Part shown: piece by piece, positions 1 through 10,900 of the stretch
Position numbering within the stretch: position 1 is the first letter of the stretch
How the letters are laid out: every line of letters starts with the position of its first letter
From: Pseudomonas azotoformans
Lineage (GTDB): Bacteria > Pseudomonadota > Gammaproteobacteria > Pseudomonadales > Pseudomonadaceae
Assembly (NCBI RefSeq): GCF_900103345.1
Contig: NZ_LT629702.1
Location: 4,464,001 to 4,528,000, forward strand
Reading direction: 5' to 3'
DNA: 64,000 nucleotides
Program-made: the position numbers and the translations under genes
Notes under the pieces: generated by a model
The model's database searches: none
What the model saw: only the letters and a program-made list of their open reading frames with translations
Told to the model about the DNA's origin: nothing

Positions 1-1819
1 AGTCGTTGACCCGTTCACTGAACGTGCTGCCCAGATCGACTCGGTCCTCTCGGCGACTGGCGTAAGACCGGACAGTGCGATTTTCTCCGAGCGGGATGGT
101 GACCTCCAGGCGAACCGAACGTTCTTTACCTGGTGCGCGACTGCGCTGCTCATACGGCGTCTGTCTGGTGTTACGTGGTCTGGAACCGCCTACTCGGGAA
201 TCGGCAATCAGCGCTACATGAGTGCCGCTGAACTCGCGGTTCCATGAGGTGGACACGTGTCCGGCCGATTGCCCGTCAAATTGCGAACTGCGAGAGTAAT
301 TGAGGGAAAAGCCCCCAAAATGCGGGCTAAACCAACTTACCCCGGCCGTGTATTGGTTCTTGAACCGCGCATCCAACTCGCCACGGGCAACCGACCGACC
401 CGCTTCAAGTACCTCACGATACCCACGCGTCTGCGTCGTAGCGCTCACACTTGTTTCAATATTGGCCTTCAGGGGGCTTCCCACAGAAATAGCGCTACGC
501 CCACCCCGAACGCTACCCAGGCTGTCACGAGACAGGTTTTGGCGAACACCAACCGATAGTCGCTGGAAAAAAACAGTACTCAGCGTCCCTCCTGCTGCGT
601 GATACGCGTCGGTGCTCAACAGACCAAACCCTAACGACGAATCCCGCCCCAGCCCCCAAGTGCCGCTCCCCATTGCAACAATCGGCGCTTGCCCGGAATC
701 CAGTTTTGCCCCACGGGCCTGACCTACGGAGAAGTAATAGCCAGTCTTGACCTGAACGGCGCCACGAAACGATGCCGCCGGCACGGTAAAGCTATGCCCG
801 CCGCCGCGCGTACCGGTGACACTCACCTCAAGGTCACTGGTGCCATTTAACAAGGGCAGGCCCGTGAGGGTGAAGGGCCCCGCAGGCACAAGCGTCGTAT
901 AAATCAATACACCTGCCTGACGTACATCGACCCTGGAATCGCTGGATGCAAGGCCTTCAACCACCACCTGACTGTCACCACCCGCACCACGGGACCGGCC
1001 ATCGGGAGAGAACTGGAAACCCGACAACTGCAACCCGCCAAATACGGGGTTGTCACTGGAAATCTGCCCGACTTGGAATGTCGTATTCAACGCGGTGAAA
1101 TCGCGCTGTGCGTAAGCGCTTACATGCTCGCTGCGGCTCTCGCCGTTATCGGATACATAGAACTGGCGACTACGGACTATCCAGTTCCCCAGATTGAACC
1201 CCGCCTCGGTATAAGCGGACATGGAACGGGTAGAATCGCTGCCGGAGCGTTCACCAAACCCTTGCACGTCGTAATTGAACAATGCAGCGGTGCCACCCTG
1301 GGAAAACCCTCCAAGATCCCAATCAGACTCACGCATTGACTGAGTGGGCACCACCAGCGTCACCTCATCGCTGCCGGGGCGCAGCCTGACGATGGTGGCG
1401 GGGTACTCTCCCAAAAAATCATGACACGCCTGGCTGGCTGCGACGCCCTGACGAATAATGGCATCGGGCACCCGCAAACCTGCTTTTTCCAACAGGCCCG
1501 GCGTAAAACACAGTTGTCCCTGGTAATCAAATCGCGCCTCTACAAGGCCCAGCGAATTCCCATTGACCCGCAGCCCCACCACCTGGACACCCTCCCGAAA
1601 GCGCGCGGCACTACGAAAATAATCAGCAACCTTCGGGTCGATCCCATTCGCAGCCAACACAGCGAGATCAAAACCGTCCCCCAACGCCAGAGAGTGGGCA
1701 GGAACACTCCAGAGCGCAGTAAGCCCTATGAAAACCCTAGAACCCAAGGCTCGGGAAATCGAAGCCTGCAAAGACAGTGAAGGCTGATGCTGACGGCCCG
1801 TATCGTCGACTTTTTTCAT
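1..1819 (-). CDS. Fimbrial outer-membrane usher, N-terminal part (cut by window edge)
   Basis: The minus strand is open without a stop from an ATG at 1819 to the window edge, giving about 606 residues; ushers are usually near 800-850, so the C-terminus lies outside. After a long n-region there is a hydrophobic signal segment ending near PAHSLA, then the usual usher N-terminal domain with a mature start LGDGFDLAVLAANG, a motif ARFDYQGQLCF, and later barrel strands such as VRLEVTIPLG. Ushers form the outer-membrane pore that takes chaperone-subunit complexes and assembles the pilus. The gene begins 7 nt after the chaperone stop, so it is probably in one operon with it and the DUF1120 gene. A GGAAG lies directly against the ATG, so start spacing is unusual. 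Usher subclass is not resolved. Confidence 0.88.
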   Translation of the reverse strand, partial: MKKVDDTGRQHQPSLSLQASISRALGSRVFIGLTALWSVPAHSLALGDGFDLAVLAANGIDPKVADYFRSAARFREGVQVVGLRVNGNSLGLVEARFDYQGQLCFTPGLLEKAGLRVPDAIIRQGVAASQACHDFLGEYPATIVRLRPGSDEVTLVVPTQSMRESDWDLGGFSQGGTAALFNYDVQGFGERSGSDSTRSMSAYTEAGFNLGNWIVRSRQFYVSDNGESRSEHVSAYAQRDFTALNTTFQVGQISSDNPVFGGLQLSGFQFSPDGRSRGAGGDSQVVVEGLASSDSRVDVRQAGVLIYTTLVPAGPFTLTGLPLLNGTSDLEVSVTGTRGGGHSFTVPAASFRGAVQVKTGYYFSVGQARGAKLDSGQAPIVAMGSGTWGLGRDSSLGFGLLSTDAYHAAGGTLSTVFFQRLSVGVRQNLSRDSLGSVRGGRSAISVGSPLKANIETSVSATTQTRGYREVLEAGRSVARGELDARFKNQYTAGVSWFSPHFGGFSLNYSRSSQFDGQSAGHVSTSWNREFSGTHVALIADSRVGGSRPRNTRQTPYEQRSRAPGKERSVRLEVTIPLGENRTVRSYASRREDRVDLGSTFSERVND

Positions 1820-1826
1820 CTTCCGA

Positions 1827-2546
1827 TCAGCCCGCATCGATCACAACCGGAGCCTGGAAAACACCCACCGAGTAGCCATAGACAGTTGCAGGTTGTATCT
1901 CGATGGCGTCAGCATCCACCAATGCACCCTCGACAAGGGTCGACAGGACTTCGCCCGGCAGGATGTAAGTACGTGGCAAAACGCCGAGCTGTCTTTTTGG
2001 GAGCAGCTGGACCTCCAGCCCGAAACGTATGACATAGGCGCTATTGTTATGTACCGTCAGCCGATTGCCCCGCAACCTCCACTCAAGCAGCTTCCAAGGT
2101 TCTTGATGTCTTGGTAAACCTTGAGGATGGAGAATCAGCGGCAGGTCTTGTCGAATCGTAATGCCGATGGTCGAGCTGCCCTCGGCGCGCGCCTGCGGTA
2201 TCCCCTCAAACGTAATACGCTTCAAACGTTGAGTCTTGAGCGGTAGCTTTGAAGTACTGATAACACGTACGAGTTGTGTTTCTCCCGCCTCGACTCGCGC
2301 AATAGGCGGCGTAACGATCAACAACGGCTCAGGGTCTTCCGGGATGTTCTGAATGACCGAATGAAGCAATGCGGCACTGGCATCGGTATTTCTGACGTTA
2401 ATCGTCGCCTCACCGTTTTCTTCATAAAGAATGACAACCGATGTTTCCGGCTCCATGCCAGCTGCTATAACATCCCCCGATAACAAACAAGAAAGACTCA
2501 TACAGCCGAACAACGCAACCACAGAACTCAAAGTACGCCACATCAA
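1827..2546 (-). CDS. Periplasmic fimbrial chaperone
   Basis: A 239-residue protein with a hydrophobic N-terminal export signal (about residues 5-28, ending near VIAAG). It has the two-domain layout of PapD-like chaperones: an N-terminal Ig-like domain ending in the conserved PPIARVEAGETQLVRV stretch (about residues 79-94), then a basic linker and a second beta domain ending VFQAPVVIDAG. These chaperones hold fimbrial subunits in the periplasm by donor-strand complementation and deliver them to the usher. The gene sits between the DUF1120 subunit and the usher on the same strand, which supports the role. It belongs to the divergent fimbria/pilus chaperone family rather than the classic FimC type. 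I see no frameshift. Confidence 0.85.
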   Translation of the reverse strand: MMWRTLSSVVALFGCMSLSCLLSGDVIAAGMEPETSVVILYEENGEATINVRNTDASAALLHSVIQNIPEDPEPLLIVTPPIARVEAGETQLVRVISTSKLPLKTQRLKRITFEGIPQARAEGSSTIGITIRQDLPLILHPQGLPRHQEPWKLLEWRLRGNRLTVHNNSAYVIRFGLEVQLLPKRQLGVLPRTYILPGEVLSTLVEGALVDADAIEIQPATVYGYSVGVFQAPVVIDAG

Positions 2547-2655
2547 GTTGCACCCACATACAAAATGAAAACCATGAACAGCCGTTCAAACAGCGATAAG
2601 CAGCCCACATGCAGTTCCGGCTAAATAAACCGCAATGCAGGCTGGCGTTAACTAT

Positions 2656-3315
2656 TTAGATTCGAGCGACGACCAGAGTAGCGAGCCCGTTCAAAGGAAC
2701 ATCTTGGCTAAGGTTCAAATCATTGGCTTTATTGATAACGGCTTTAACGATGAGCGTGCCGGAAACCGAACTAACCAACGCAGGGGTCGGTGCTGTACTA
2801 CGACTCCACGAATGCTGGTATGGGGTCTTATCGATCCTACCGTCGCTGTTGTACAACCAACCAGCGCTCTGACTCACCCTTTTCAGCGGATACAAGGAAG
2901 AGCCGGTAGCGGTAAGGTTCATAAACCTGACCGAGTAACCGCCCGTACGCTTGGTGCCCACCATGCCAAGGCCAAAATTCTGGGATTCGGGAAAACCCGG
3001 GCCTAAAATGCCAGGCACCGTGCTATTGGACTGCGAGTCAGCAATAGACAAGGACACTTGGGTAGCAGTCGACCCGCAGTTTATGCTGAACGGCAGGGGC
3101 TTTTCTGACAAATGATAGTAATCATTCGCCGGGAGGCTTGCTGCTGGAATCGTCGCGTAGTCAACAGTCCCCCCCCCAGTGAGAGTTACCGTACAGGCTG
3201 CCGGTTTAATAGTACCGATAACTCTCAGGTTCCCCGAACTACCGGTATTGGCCTGAGCGGTTACCGTCGCCCCCAAGCACATCAACCCGAACGTAAAACC
3301 CACAACTTTATTCAT
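2656..3315 (-). CDS. DUF1120-family secreted fimbrial subunit
   Basis: A 219-residue protein with a type I signal peptide (cleavage likely after TAQA, about residue 22). The mature part has a motif KPAACTVTLTGGGTVDYATI and a second cysteine in FSINCGS, probably forming one disulfide, and it ends in a beta-rich tail GLATLVVARI. This matches the DUF1120 family, commonly found next to chaperone-usher genes in Pseudomonas and thought to be pilus subunits. The start is supported by a GAGG about 6 nt upstream. It is the first gene of the minus-strand cluster, 109 nt before the chaperone, and therefore the probable major exported substrate of this system. Function is inferred from context. Confidence 0.75.
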   Translation of the reverse strand: MNKVVGFTFGLMCLGATVTAQANTGSSGNLRVIGTIKPAACTVTLTGGGTVDYATIPAASLPANDYYHLSEKPLPFSINCGSTATQVSLSIADSQSNSTVPGILGPGFPESQNFGLGMVGTKRTGGYSVRFMNLTATGSSLYPLKRVSQSAGWLYNSDGRIDKTPYQHSWSRSTAPTPALVSSVSGTLIVKAVINKANDLNLSQDVPLNGLATLVVARI

Positions 3316-3764
3316 AACTACCTCATCACTTGACGTTGTCAGGCGTATTCATTTTTCACTTTCACACCCCCCAGAAAATCGATTGGGGCATGTAAAGCTG
3401 TAAATAAATAACACCAAGGCAAGATTGCCGAGTGACAGTCTGCGGTCACGCCCTCGATTGAAAAATAAGACAAGACCCTAGTTATTGTGAGAGCAGTAAA
3501 GACAAAGAGTAGTCTCAACCCAATAAACAACATAGGGTATTGATATCGACCCTGTAGGGAAATTCACAAACAGTTCAACTACAGTTCTTTGACAAAACTC
3601 CTACAAACTTAAAGCGCTATCCACGGAGCGCTTTGAAAAACGCCCTACATTTCCCACAAAAATCCCTCACAGACACCTGCCGGAAAATTACCCAAGCAGT
3701 ACGCGTTGGCACCAAAGGTCGATCGTGGCACGATGGTTGGGTTATCGACCGAGACCCTCTTACC
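3316..3764. other. Divergent intergenic region between the fimbrial cluster and ppx
   Basis: About 450 nt, clearly AT-richer than its surroundings, between two divergent genes. It must carry the promoters of the fimbrial cluster (minus) and ppx (plus). I see a TTGACA at 3589-3594 that could be a -35 box for ppx, but no convincing -10 at the right distance. There is also an inverted repeat GTGAC-N8-GTCAC near 3431-3448. The open frames here (for example a 64-residue one on the minus strand) have no recognisable protein features. Confidence 0.5.
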
Positions 3765-5267
3765 ATGCCGCAATCCCAAGCCAAGAATCTGTCCCTGATC
3801 GCCGCCATCGACCTGGGCTCCAACAGCTTTCATATGGTCGTGGCCAAGGCCCAGAACGGCGAAATCCGCATCCTTGAGCGGCTCGGAGAGAAAGTGCAAC
3901 TGGCTGCCGGGATCGACGACGAGCGCCAGCTCAACGAAGAATCCATGCAACGCGGGCTCGATTGCCTGAAGCGGTTTGCGCAACTGATCAACGGCATGCC
4001 CCTGGGCGCCGTTCGAATCGTCGGCACCAACGCGTTGCGTGAAGCACGTAACCGTGGCGAATTCATCCGCCGCGCCGAGGAGATCCTCGGGCACCCGGTA
4101 GAAGTCATCTCCGGCCGTGAAGAAGCCCGTCTTATCTATCTGGGCGTGTCCCACACCCTGGCCGACACCCCGGGCAAACGCCTGGTCGCCGACATCGGCG
4201 GGGGCAGTACCGAATTCATCATTGGGCAAAGATTCGAGCCATTGTTGCGCGAAAGCCTCCAGATGGGCTGCGTCAGCTTCACCCAGCGTTACTTCAAAGA
4301 CGGCAAGATCACCCCGGCACGCTACGCCCAGGCCTATACGGCGGCGCGGCTGGAGATCATGAGCATCGAACACGCCCTGCATCGCCTGACCTGGGATGAA
4401 GCCATCGGCTCGTCCGGCACCATCCGTGCCATCGGCCTGGCACTGAAAGCCGGCGGCCATGGCACCGGTGAAGTCAACGCCCAGGGCCTGGCGTGGCTCA
4501 AGCGCAAGCTGTTCAAACTGGGGGACGCCGAGAAAATCGACTTCGACGGTATCAAGCCTGATCGTCGCGCGATCTTCCCGGCCGGCCTCGCGATTCTCGA
4601 AGCGATCTTCGATGCTCTTGAACTGCAACGCATGGACCACTGTGACGGTGCCCTGCGCGAAGGTGTGCTCTACGACCTGCTGGGTCGCCATCACCACGAA
4701 GACGTGCGTGAGCGCACGCTCACCTCGTTGATGGAGCGCTATCACGTCGACCTGGAACAAGCCGCACGTGTGGAGCGCAAAGCCCTGCACGCCTTCGACC
4801 AGGTGGCCGAGGACTGGGACCTGGAAGATGGCGTCTGGCGCGAGCTGCTGGGCTGGGCCGCCAAGGTGCATGAAGTGGGCCTGGACATCGCCCACTACCA
4901 TTACCACAAGCACGGCGCCTACCTGATCGAGCACTCGGACCTGGCCGGCTTCTCCCGCGAGGACCAGCAAATGCTCGCCCTGCTGGTGCGCGGCCATCGC
5001 CGTAACATCCCCAGGGACAAATTCGCTGAATTCGGTGACGAAGGCATCAAGCTGATCCGCCTGTGCGTGCTGCTGCGCTTTGCGATCCTGTTCCACCACA
5101 TCCGTGGCACCCAGGAAATGCCCCAGGTGACCCTGCGCGCCGACGGCGACAGCCTGGACGTGGTGTTCCCGAAAGGCTGGCTGGATGAGAATCAACTGAC
5201 CCAGGCGGATTTTGGCCAGGAAGCCGAGTGGCTGACCCGGGTGGGGTTCAGCCTGAACCTGCGCTGA
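3765..5267 (+). CDS. ppx: Exopolyphosphatase
   Basis: Ppx removes terminal phosphates from inorganic polyphosphate. The protein is 500 residues from the ATG at 3765, the usual family length. It shows the ASKHA-type phosphate-binding motif [17 protein letters not shown] near the N-terminus, a second motif [15 protein letters not shown] (about residues 140-154), [10 protein letters not shown] (about 220-230) and a C-terminal HD-like part with [16 protein letters not shown]. An upstream in-frame ATG at 3633 would add 44 residues that do not resemble the family, so I reject it. The gene is convergent with ppk, sharing a bidirectional terminator, so synthesis and breakdown of polyphosphate are encoded side by side. 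Confidence 0.96.
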   Translation: MPQSQAKNLSLIAAIDLGSNSFHMVVAKAQNGEIRILERLGEKVQLAAGIDDERQLNEESMQRGLDCLKRFAQLINGMPLGAVRIVGTNALREARNRGEFIRRAEEILGHPVEVISGREEARLIYLGVSHTLADTPGKRLVADIGGGSTEFIIGQRFEPLLRESLQMGCVSFTQRYFKDGKITPARYAQAYTAARLEIMSIEHALHRLTWDEAIGSSGTIRAIGLALKAGGHGTGEVNAQGLAWLKRKLFKLGDAEKIDFDGIKPDRRAIFPAGLAILEAIFDALELQRMDHCDGALREGVLYDLLGRHHHEDVRERTLTSLMERYHVDLEQAARVERKALHAFDQVAEDWDLEDGVWRELLGWAAKVHEVGLDIAHYHYHKHGAYLIEHSDLAGFSREDQQMLALLVRGHRRNIPRDKFAEFGDEGIKLIRLCVLLRFAILFHHIRGTQEMPQVTLRADGDSLDVVFPKGWLDENQLTQADFGQEAEWLTRVGFSLNLR

Positions 5268-5307
5268 TCTGAAGAACGCTGCAAAACAATTGTGGGATGG
5301 GCTTGTG

Positions 5308-5438
5308 TGGTGAGCGGGCTTGTCCCGCGCTGGGCTGCGAAGCAGCCCCAATGAAAACGCCGCATTCCGTCAGGCAGAATGCGGCGTTTGGTTTTAGGGC
5401 CGCTTCGCGGCCCAGCGCGGGACAAGCCCGCTCACCAC
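5308..5438. repeat. REPIN (GTGGTGAGCGGGCTTG type)
   Basis: Two inverted copies of a REP palindrome face each other. The left begins GTGGTGAGCGGGCTTGTCCC at 5308 and the right ends in its reverse complement at 5438. Each carries an extra GGGCTGCGAAGCAGCCC-like hairpin. The ppx/ppk terminator hairpin lies in the loop between them. REPINs are non-autonomous elements mobilised by RAYT transposases; no RAYT gene is in this window. Confidence 0.9.
5355..5389. terminator. Bidirectional terminator between ppx and ppk
   Basis: A perfect 13-bp stem, AAACGCCGCATTC (5355-5367) with GAATGCGGCGTTT (5377-5389), is flanked by T-rich sequence on both strands. It sits between the convergent ppx and ppk genes and could serve both. 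Confidence 0.8.
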
Positions 5439-5469
5439 AACACGCCAGCTCACACAGTAGGGCCAGCTG

Positions 5470-7692
5470 TTAGTTCACCGACAGAATCGGACTACCCAAC
5501 TTCTCCAACAACGTCGCCTGCGCACTGCGCGGGTTCTGGTTGCCGGTCGGCGTGTTGCGCACGTAGCGACCGTCCGACTGCAGGCTCCAGCTGTGGGTGT
5601 TGTCGGTGAGGTAGCTTTCCAGCTCCTTCTTGACCCGCATGATCAACTTCTTGCCTTCCACCGGGAAGCAGGTCTCTACGCGCTTGTCGAGGTTGCGCTC
5701 CATCCAGTCGGCACTGGAGAGGAACATCTGTTCTTCGCCGCCGTTGAGGAAGTAGAACACCCGCGTGTGCTCCAGGAACCGGCCGATGATCGAGCGCACG
5801 TGAATGTTGTGCGACACCCCGACAATGCCCGGACGCAGGCAGCACATGCCGCGCACCACCAGGTCGATACGCACGCCGGATTGGCTGGCCTTGTACAGCG
5901 CGCGGATGATCTTCGGATCGGTCAGCGAGTTGAACTTGGCGATGATGTGCGCCGGCTTGCCGTCGAGGGCGAACTGGGTTTCGCGGGCAATCATGTCGAG
6001 CATGCCCTTCTTGAGGGTGAACGGCGCGTGCAGCAGCTTCTTCATGCGCAAGGTCTTGCCCATACCGATCAACTGGCTGAACAACTTGCCGACGTCTTCA
6101 CACAAGGCGTCGTCGGAAGTCAGCAGGCTGTAGTCGGTGTAGAGCTTGGCGTTGCCGGCGTGGTAATTACCGGTGCCCAAGTGGGCGTAACGCACGATCT
6201 CACCGGCTTCGCGGCGCAGAATCAGCATCATCTTGGCGTGGGTCTTGAAGCCGACCACGCCATAGATCACCACCGCACCGGCTGCTTGCAGGCGGCTGGC
6301 CAGTTGCAGGTTGGATTCTTCGTCGAACCGCGCACGCAACTCGATCACCGCGGTGACTTCCTTGCCGTTGCGCGCGGCGTCAACCAAGGCATCGACGATT
6401 TCCGAGTTGGCGCCGGAACGGTACAGGGTCTGGCGTACGGCCAACACATGCGGGTCCTTGGCGGCCTGGCGCAGCAGGTCGACCACGGGCGTGAAGGACT
6501 CGAACGGGTGCAGGAGCAGGATGTCCTGCTTGCTCACCACGCTGAAGATGTTCTCGCTGTTTTGCAGCAGTTTCGGGATCTGTGGGGTGAATGGCGTGTA
6601 TTGCAGTTCCGGATGGCTGTCCAGGCCGGTGATGCTGAACAGGCGCGTCAGGTTCACCGGGCCATTGACTTGATACAACTCGGTCTCGCCCAGGTTGAAC
6701 TGCTTGAGCAGGTAGTCCGACAGATGTTTCGGGCAGGTGTCGGCCACCTCAAGGCGCACCGCATCGCCGTAGCGCCGCGAGAACAGCTCGCCGCGCAGGG
6801 CACGGGCCAGGTCTTCGACGTCTTCGGAGTCCAGCGCCAGGTCGGCGTTACGGGTCAGGCGGAACTGGTAGCAGCCTTTTACCTTCATGCCCTGGAACAG
6901 GTCATCGGCGTGGGCATGGATCATCGACGACAGGAATACATAGTTATCGCCAGCGCCCCCCACCTCTTCCGGTACCTTGATGATCCGTGGCAACAGACGC
7001 GGCGCCGGGATGATCGCAAGGCCCGAGTCGCGGCCAAAGGCGTCGATACCTTCCAGCTCCACGATGAAGTTGAGGCTCTTGTTCACCAGCAACGGAAACG
7101 GGTGCGTCGGGTCCAGGCCGATCGGTGTGATGATCGGCGCGATCTCGTCACGGAAGTAGCGACGCACCCAGGTCTTGATCTTGGTGGTCCAGTGACGGCG
7201 GCGGATGAAGCGGACCTGATGTTTTTCCAGCTCCGGCAGCAGGATGTCGTTGAGGATCGCGTACTGGCGGTCCACATGGCCGTGCACCAGCTCGCTGATG
7301 CGCGCCAGCGCCTGGTGCGGCTGCAGGCCGTCGGCGCCGGCCTGTTCACGGGCGAAGGTGATCTGCTTCTTGAGGCCGGCGACGCGGATCTCGAAGAACT
7401 CATCCAGGTTGCTGGAGAAGATCAACAGGAACTTGAGCCGCTCCAGCAGCGGGTAGGACTCATCCAGCGCCTGTTCCAGCACGCGAATGTTGAATTGCAG
7501 TTGTGACAGCTCGCGGTGGATGTACAGGCTGCTGTCATCCAGGTTGGTCACCGCCGCTACCGGGGCCGGCACGGGCGGTTCGGCCACCACGACGGGCGCG
7601 GCGGGCTCATGCTCCGGCGGGGTCTCGGTGACTTGTTCAACCACCGGGTGAGCGTCTTTTACGGCAACTTCTGTGAGTCCTTCGGTATTCAT
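5470..7692 (-). CDS. ppk1: Polyphosphate kinase 1
   Basis: PPK1 makes polyphosphate from ATP through a phosphohistidine. The protein is 740 residues. After a Pro/Val-rich N-terminal tail of about 50 residues (variable in Pseudomonas) comes the N-terminal domain [16 protein letters not shown] with [13 protein letters not shown]. The catalytic part contains [17 protein letters not shown] and [14 protein letters not shown] sequence, then [15 protein letters not shown] with the expected autophosphorylated His, and HLGTGNYH. The C-terminal PLD-like domain includes [15 protein letters not shown]. The gene starts 18 nt after the hemB stop, so the two are likely co-transcribed. No damage seen. Confidence 0.97.
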   Translation of the reverse strand: MNTEGLTEVAVKDAHPVVEQVTETPPEHEPAAPVVVAEPPVPAPVAAVTNLDDSSLYIHRELSQLQFNIRVLEQALDESYPLLERLKFLLIFSSNLDEFFEIRVAGLKKQITFAREQAGADGLQPHQALARISELVHGHVDRQYAILNDILLPELEKHQVRFIRRRHWTTKIKTWVRRYFRDEIAPIITPIGLDPTHPFPLLVNKSLNFIVELEGIDAFGRDSGLAIIPAPRLLPRIIKVPEEVGGAGDNYVFLSSMIHAHADDLFQGMKVKGCYQFRLTRNADLALDSEDVEDLARALRGELFSRRYGDAVRLEVADTCPKHLSDYLLKQFNLGETELYQVNGPVNLTRLFSITGLDSHPELQYTPFTPQIPKLLQNSENIFSVVSKQDILLLHPFESFTPVVDLLRQAAKDPHVLAVRQTLYRSGANSEIVDALVDAARNGKEVTAVIELRARFDEESNLQLASRLQAAGAVVIYGVVGFKTHAKMMLILRREAGEIVRYAHLGTGNYHAGNAKLYTDYSLLTSDDALCEDVGKLFSQLIGMGKTLRMKKLLHAPFTLKKGMLDMIARETQFALDGKPAHIIAKFNSLTDPKIIRALYKASQSGVRIDLVVRGMCCLRPGIVGVSHNIHVRSIIGRFLEHTRVFYFLNGGEEQMFLSSADWMERNLDKRVETCFPVEGKKLIMRVKKELESYLTDNTHSWSLQSDGRYVRNTPTGNQNPRSAQATLLEKLGSPILSVN

Positions 7693-7710
7693 CGAGTGTT
7701 CCTGTGAGGG

Positions 7711-8745
<1,035 letters not shown>

Positions 8746-8932
8746 TTACGGGCGAGCGTTGCAGTTATAAGCGGCCATTATGACGAAGGTATGACAGTTG
8801 TGCTTAAGGATGCGACCTGTAGTCGCATTCGGCATTTCCGTAGGAATTGTTCACTTCGTGACACATCTCGATACTTTCATGAATCTTCATGAAGGCGTAG
8901 GCTGCGCGTTCATTTCGCCAGCACCCCAGACC

Positions 8933-9568
8933 ATGCTTCAACAATTTCTGCATGACTTCGGCTACTTTGCGCTCTTCCTGGGCACCTTCTTTGAAGGCGA
9001 GACCATTCTGGTTCTCGCAGGCTTCCTGGCGTTCCGTGGATACATGGATATCAACCTGGTGGTGGTGGTTGCCTTTTTCGGCAGCTACGCCGGCGATCAG
9101 CTTTGGTATTACATGGGTCGCAGGCACGGCCGCAAGCTCTTGGCGCGCAAGCCACGCTGGCAATTGATGGGCGACAAGGCCCTGGAGCACATCCGCAAGC
9201 ACCCGGATATCTGGGTACTGAGCTTTCGCTTCGTGTACGGGTTGCGCACGGTCATGCCCGTGGCGATCGGCCTGTCCGGCTACCCGCCGTTGCGCTACCT
9301 GATCCTCAACGGCATTGGCGCTGCGATCTGGGCTTTGGCGTTGGGCGCTGCGGCCTATCACTTCGGCGCGGTGCTGGAAGGTATGTTGGGCAGCATCAAG
9401 AAATACGAGCTGTGGGTATTGGGTGCCTTACTGATCCTGGGCTTCGGCCTGTGGCTGCGCCGTCGCATCAAGAATGCACGCATCGCCCGCGAGGCCTGCG
9501 CCGAGGCGAAGGCCCGGCTCGCGGCAGAGCCGGTCCCGGTCGAGCCGCCTAAGACACCAGTCGAGTAA
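8933..9568 (+). CDS. DedA-family inner membrane protein
   Basis: A 211-residue membrane protein from the ATG at 8933 (MLQQFLHDFGYFALF). It carries the DedA/VTT hallmark GTFFEGETILVLAGFLA in the first re-entrant segment, then FGSYAGDQLWYYMGRRHG and a conserved basic FRFVYGLRTVMPVAIG. Three or four hydrophobic segments follow, with a charged C-terminal tail (RRRIKNARIAREACAEAKAR). DedA proteins are linked to lipid carrier and phospholipid scrambling and to membrane stress; the substrate here is unknown. A longer frame from 8798 has no family similarity. Its 3' end overlaps the convergent hydroxylase gene by 20 nt. Confidence 0.9.
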   Translation: MLQQFLHDFGYFALFLGTFFEGETILVLAGFLAFRGYMDINLVVVVAFFGSYAGDQLWYYMGRRHGRKLLARKPRWQLMGDKALEHIRKHPDIWVLSFRFVYGLRTVMPVAIGLSGYPPLRYLILNGIGAAIWALALGAAAYHFGAVLEGMLGSIKKYELWVLGALLILGFGLWLRRRIKNARIAREACAEAKARLAAEPVPVEPPKTPVE

Positions 9569-10784
9569 ACCGGCTTCTGCAGCAGTAGAGACCAATCACA
9601 CTGAGCAAGCTGTAGCTCAGCAGGCCCAGCCAGCTCAGGTTGCTGGCCGGCCATAACCCGACCAACGGTGCCAGCCACACCAACGGCACATTCAGCACCA
9701 GCCGCGAAAGCTCGGCCTTCCACGCCCACGGCCGGTTCTCCAGGGCCACGCCCAAGGTAAACAGCCCCAGCGCCATGGCACTCCAACCCAGGATCAATGC
9801 CGCCGTGGGCAAACCCTCGCCGAAATTCATCAGATAGCTGCCAAAGCCCACATACGCCGCAAATTGCAGGGCGATATAGACCTGTTGACGCACATCCAGC
9901 GGCACGTCGAATTTGCGGAACTGGCTCAGGTCATGTTTGGCCAATGGATATTTGGCCTTCACGTCCGCCGGGCGCCAGCCGGTGCGCATGAACCAGATGC
10001 GCAGTTTGTCCCACCAGCGCTCGGTGCGTCGCGCATCACTCCACAACTGCGCATAAAACTGCAGGTTGGCCCACAGCGGGTTCCAACTGGCCAACGGTGT
10101 GGTCACGCCGAAAATCACCGGTTCGTTGTCGTCTTCCTCCTGGAAAGTGCCGAACAGCCGGTCCCAAATAATGAACACGCCGCCGTAGTTACGATCCATG
10201 TAGAGAGCGTTCTGTGCATGGTGAGCCCGATGATTGGATGGCGTGACAAAAAACCACTCGTACCAGCCGAGCTTCGGCACGTGCCGCGTGTGCACCCAGA
10301 ATTGATAGAGCAAATTAAGCGATGCCACGCTGATAAACACCACCAATGGCACGCCGAGTACGGCCAGGGGCAGGTAGAAAATCCAGCTCAGCAGGAAGCC
10401 GGTACTGGTCTGGCGCAGGGCGGTGCTGAGGTTGTAGTCCTCACTCTGGTGATGCACCGAGTGCGCGGCCCACAGGATGTTGCGTTCATGGCCCATGCGA
10501 TGCAGCCAGTAATAGCAGAAGTCGTAGAACACGAAAGCGAACACCCAGGTCCAGACGCTCTGGGCCGGCAGTTCGATGACAGCAAGATGCTTGAGGGCAA
10601 ACGCGTAGGTCAAAATCCCCACGCCTTTGGTCAGCAGCCCCGTGGTGGTGGACAGCACACCGGTGCTGAGGCTGTTGATGGCGTCCGCCACCCGGTAGTT
10701 GCGCTCGCCGCGCCAGCGATCGGCGAGCAGCTCTACCACGATCAAGGCGATGAAAAACGGTACCGCGTAAGGCACGAAGTCCAT
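9549..10784 (-). CDS. Sterol desaturase/fatty acid hydroxylase family membrane protein
   Basis: A 411-residue integral membrane protein of the di-iron fatty acid hydroxylase superfamily. The histidine boxes are visible: HRMGH (about residue 95), HSVHH (about 109-113), and later NHRAHHAQN (about 185). The family oxidises lipid or sterol substrates. The part after about residue 275 is unusual: a roughly 130-residue tail with four hydrophobic helices, ending GLYCCRSRFTRLVS. The substrate cannot be deduced. It is transcribed alone, convergent with dedA (20-nt overlap) and divergent from elbB. Confidence 0.85.
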   Translation of the reverse strand: MDFVPYAVPFFIALIVVELLADRWRGERNYRVADAINSLSTGVLSTTTGLLTKGVGILTYAFALKHLAVIELPAQSVWTWVFAFVFYDFCYYWLHRMGHERNILWAAHSVHHQSEDYNLSTALRQTSTGFLLSWIFYLPLAVLGVPLVVFISVASLNLLYQFWVHTRHVPKLGWYEWFFVTPSNHRAHHAQNALYMDRNYGGVFIIWDRLFGTFQEEDDNEPVIFGVTTPLASWNPLWANLQFYAQLWSDARRTERWWDKLRIWFMRTGWRPADVKAKYPLAKHDLSQFRKFDVPLDVRQQVYIALQFAAYVGFGSYLMNFGEGLPTAALILGWSAMALGLFTLGVALENRPWAWKAELSRLVLNVPLVWLAPLVGLWPASNLSWLGLLSYSLLSVIGLYCCRSRFTRLVS

Positions 10785-10900
10785 GGTCTGGTCCGGTCTA
10801 TTTTTGTTACATCAAGATTAGGTGCAGCGGCGTGAGATCCCATTGGCAACAGATGACAAATTAGTAGACATTTAACGCCAAGACCCCAGGAGAAATGCCC

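Noticed and set aside
1..1819. Usher pseudogene, since no complete frame is visible at the left end
   Set aside because: Reading the minus strand shows an uninterrupted frame from 1819 to the edge; it is only cut by the window.
3431..3448. GTGAC-N8-GTCAC as a CRP/Vfr site before the fimbrial genes
   Set aside because: The spacing between the half-sites is too long for a CRP-type site.
3589..3617. Full sigma-70 promoter for ppx
   Set aside because: TTGACA is present but no reasonable -10 hexamer lies 16-18 nt downstream.
3645..5351. 568-residue minus-strand frame opposite ppx
   Set aside because: It mirrors ppx, is rich in Gln/His/Val as expected from antisense codons, and has no motif.
5593..7506. 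637-residue plus-strand frame opposite ppk
   Set aside because: Antisense shadow of ppk1, which has intact catalytic motifs.
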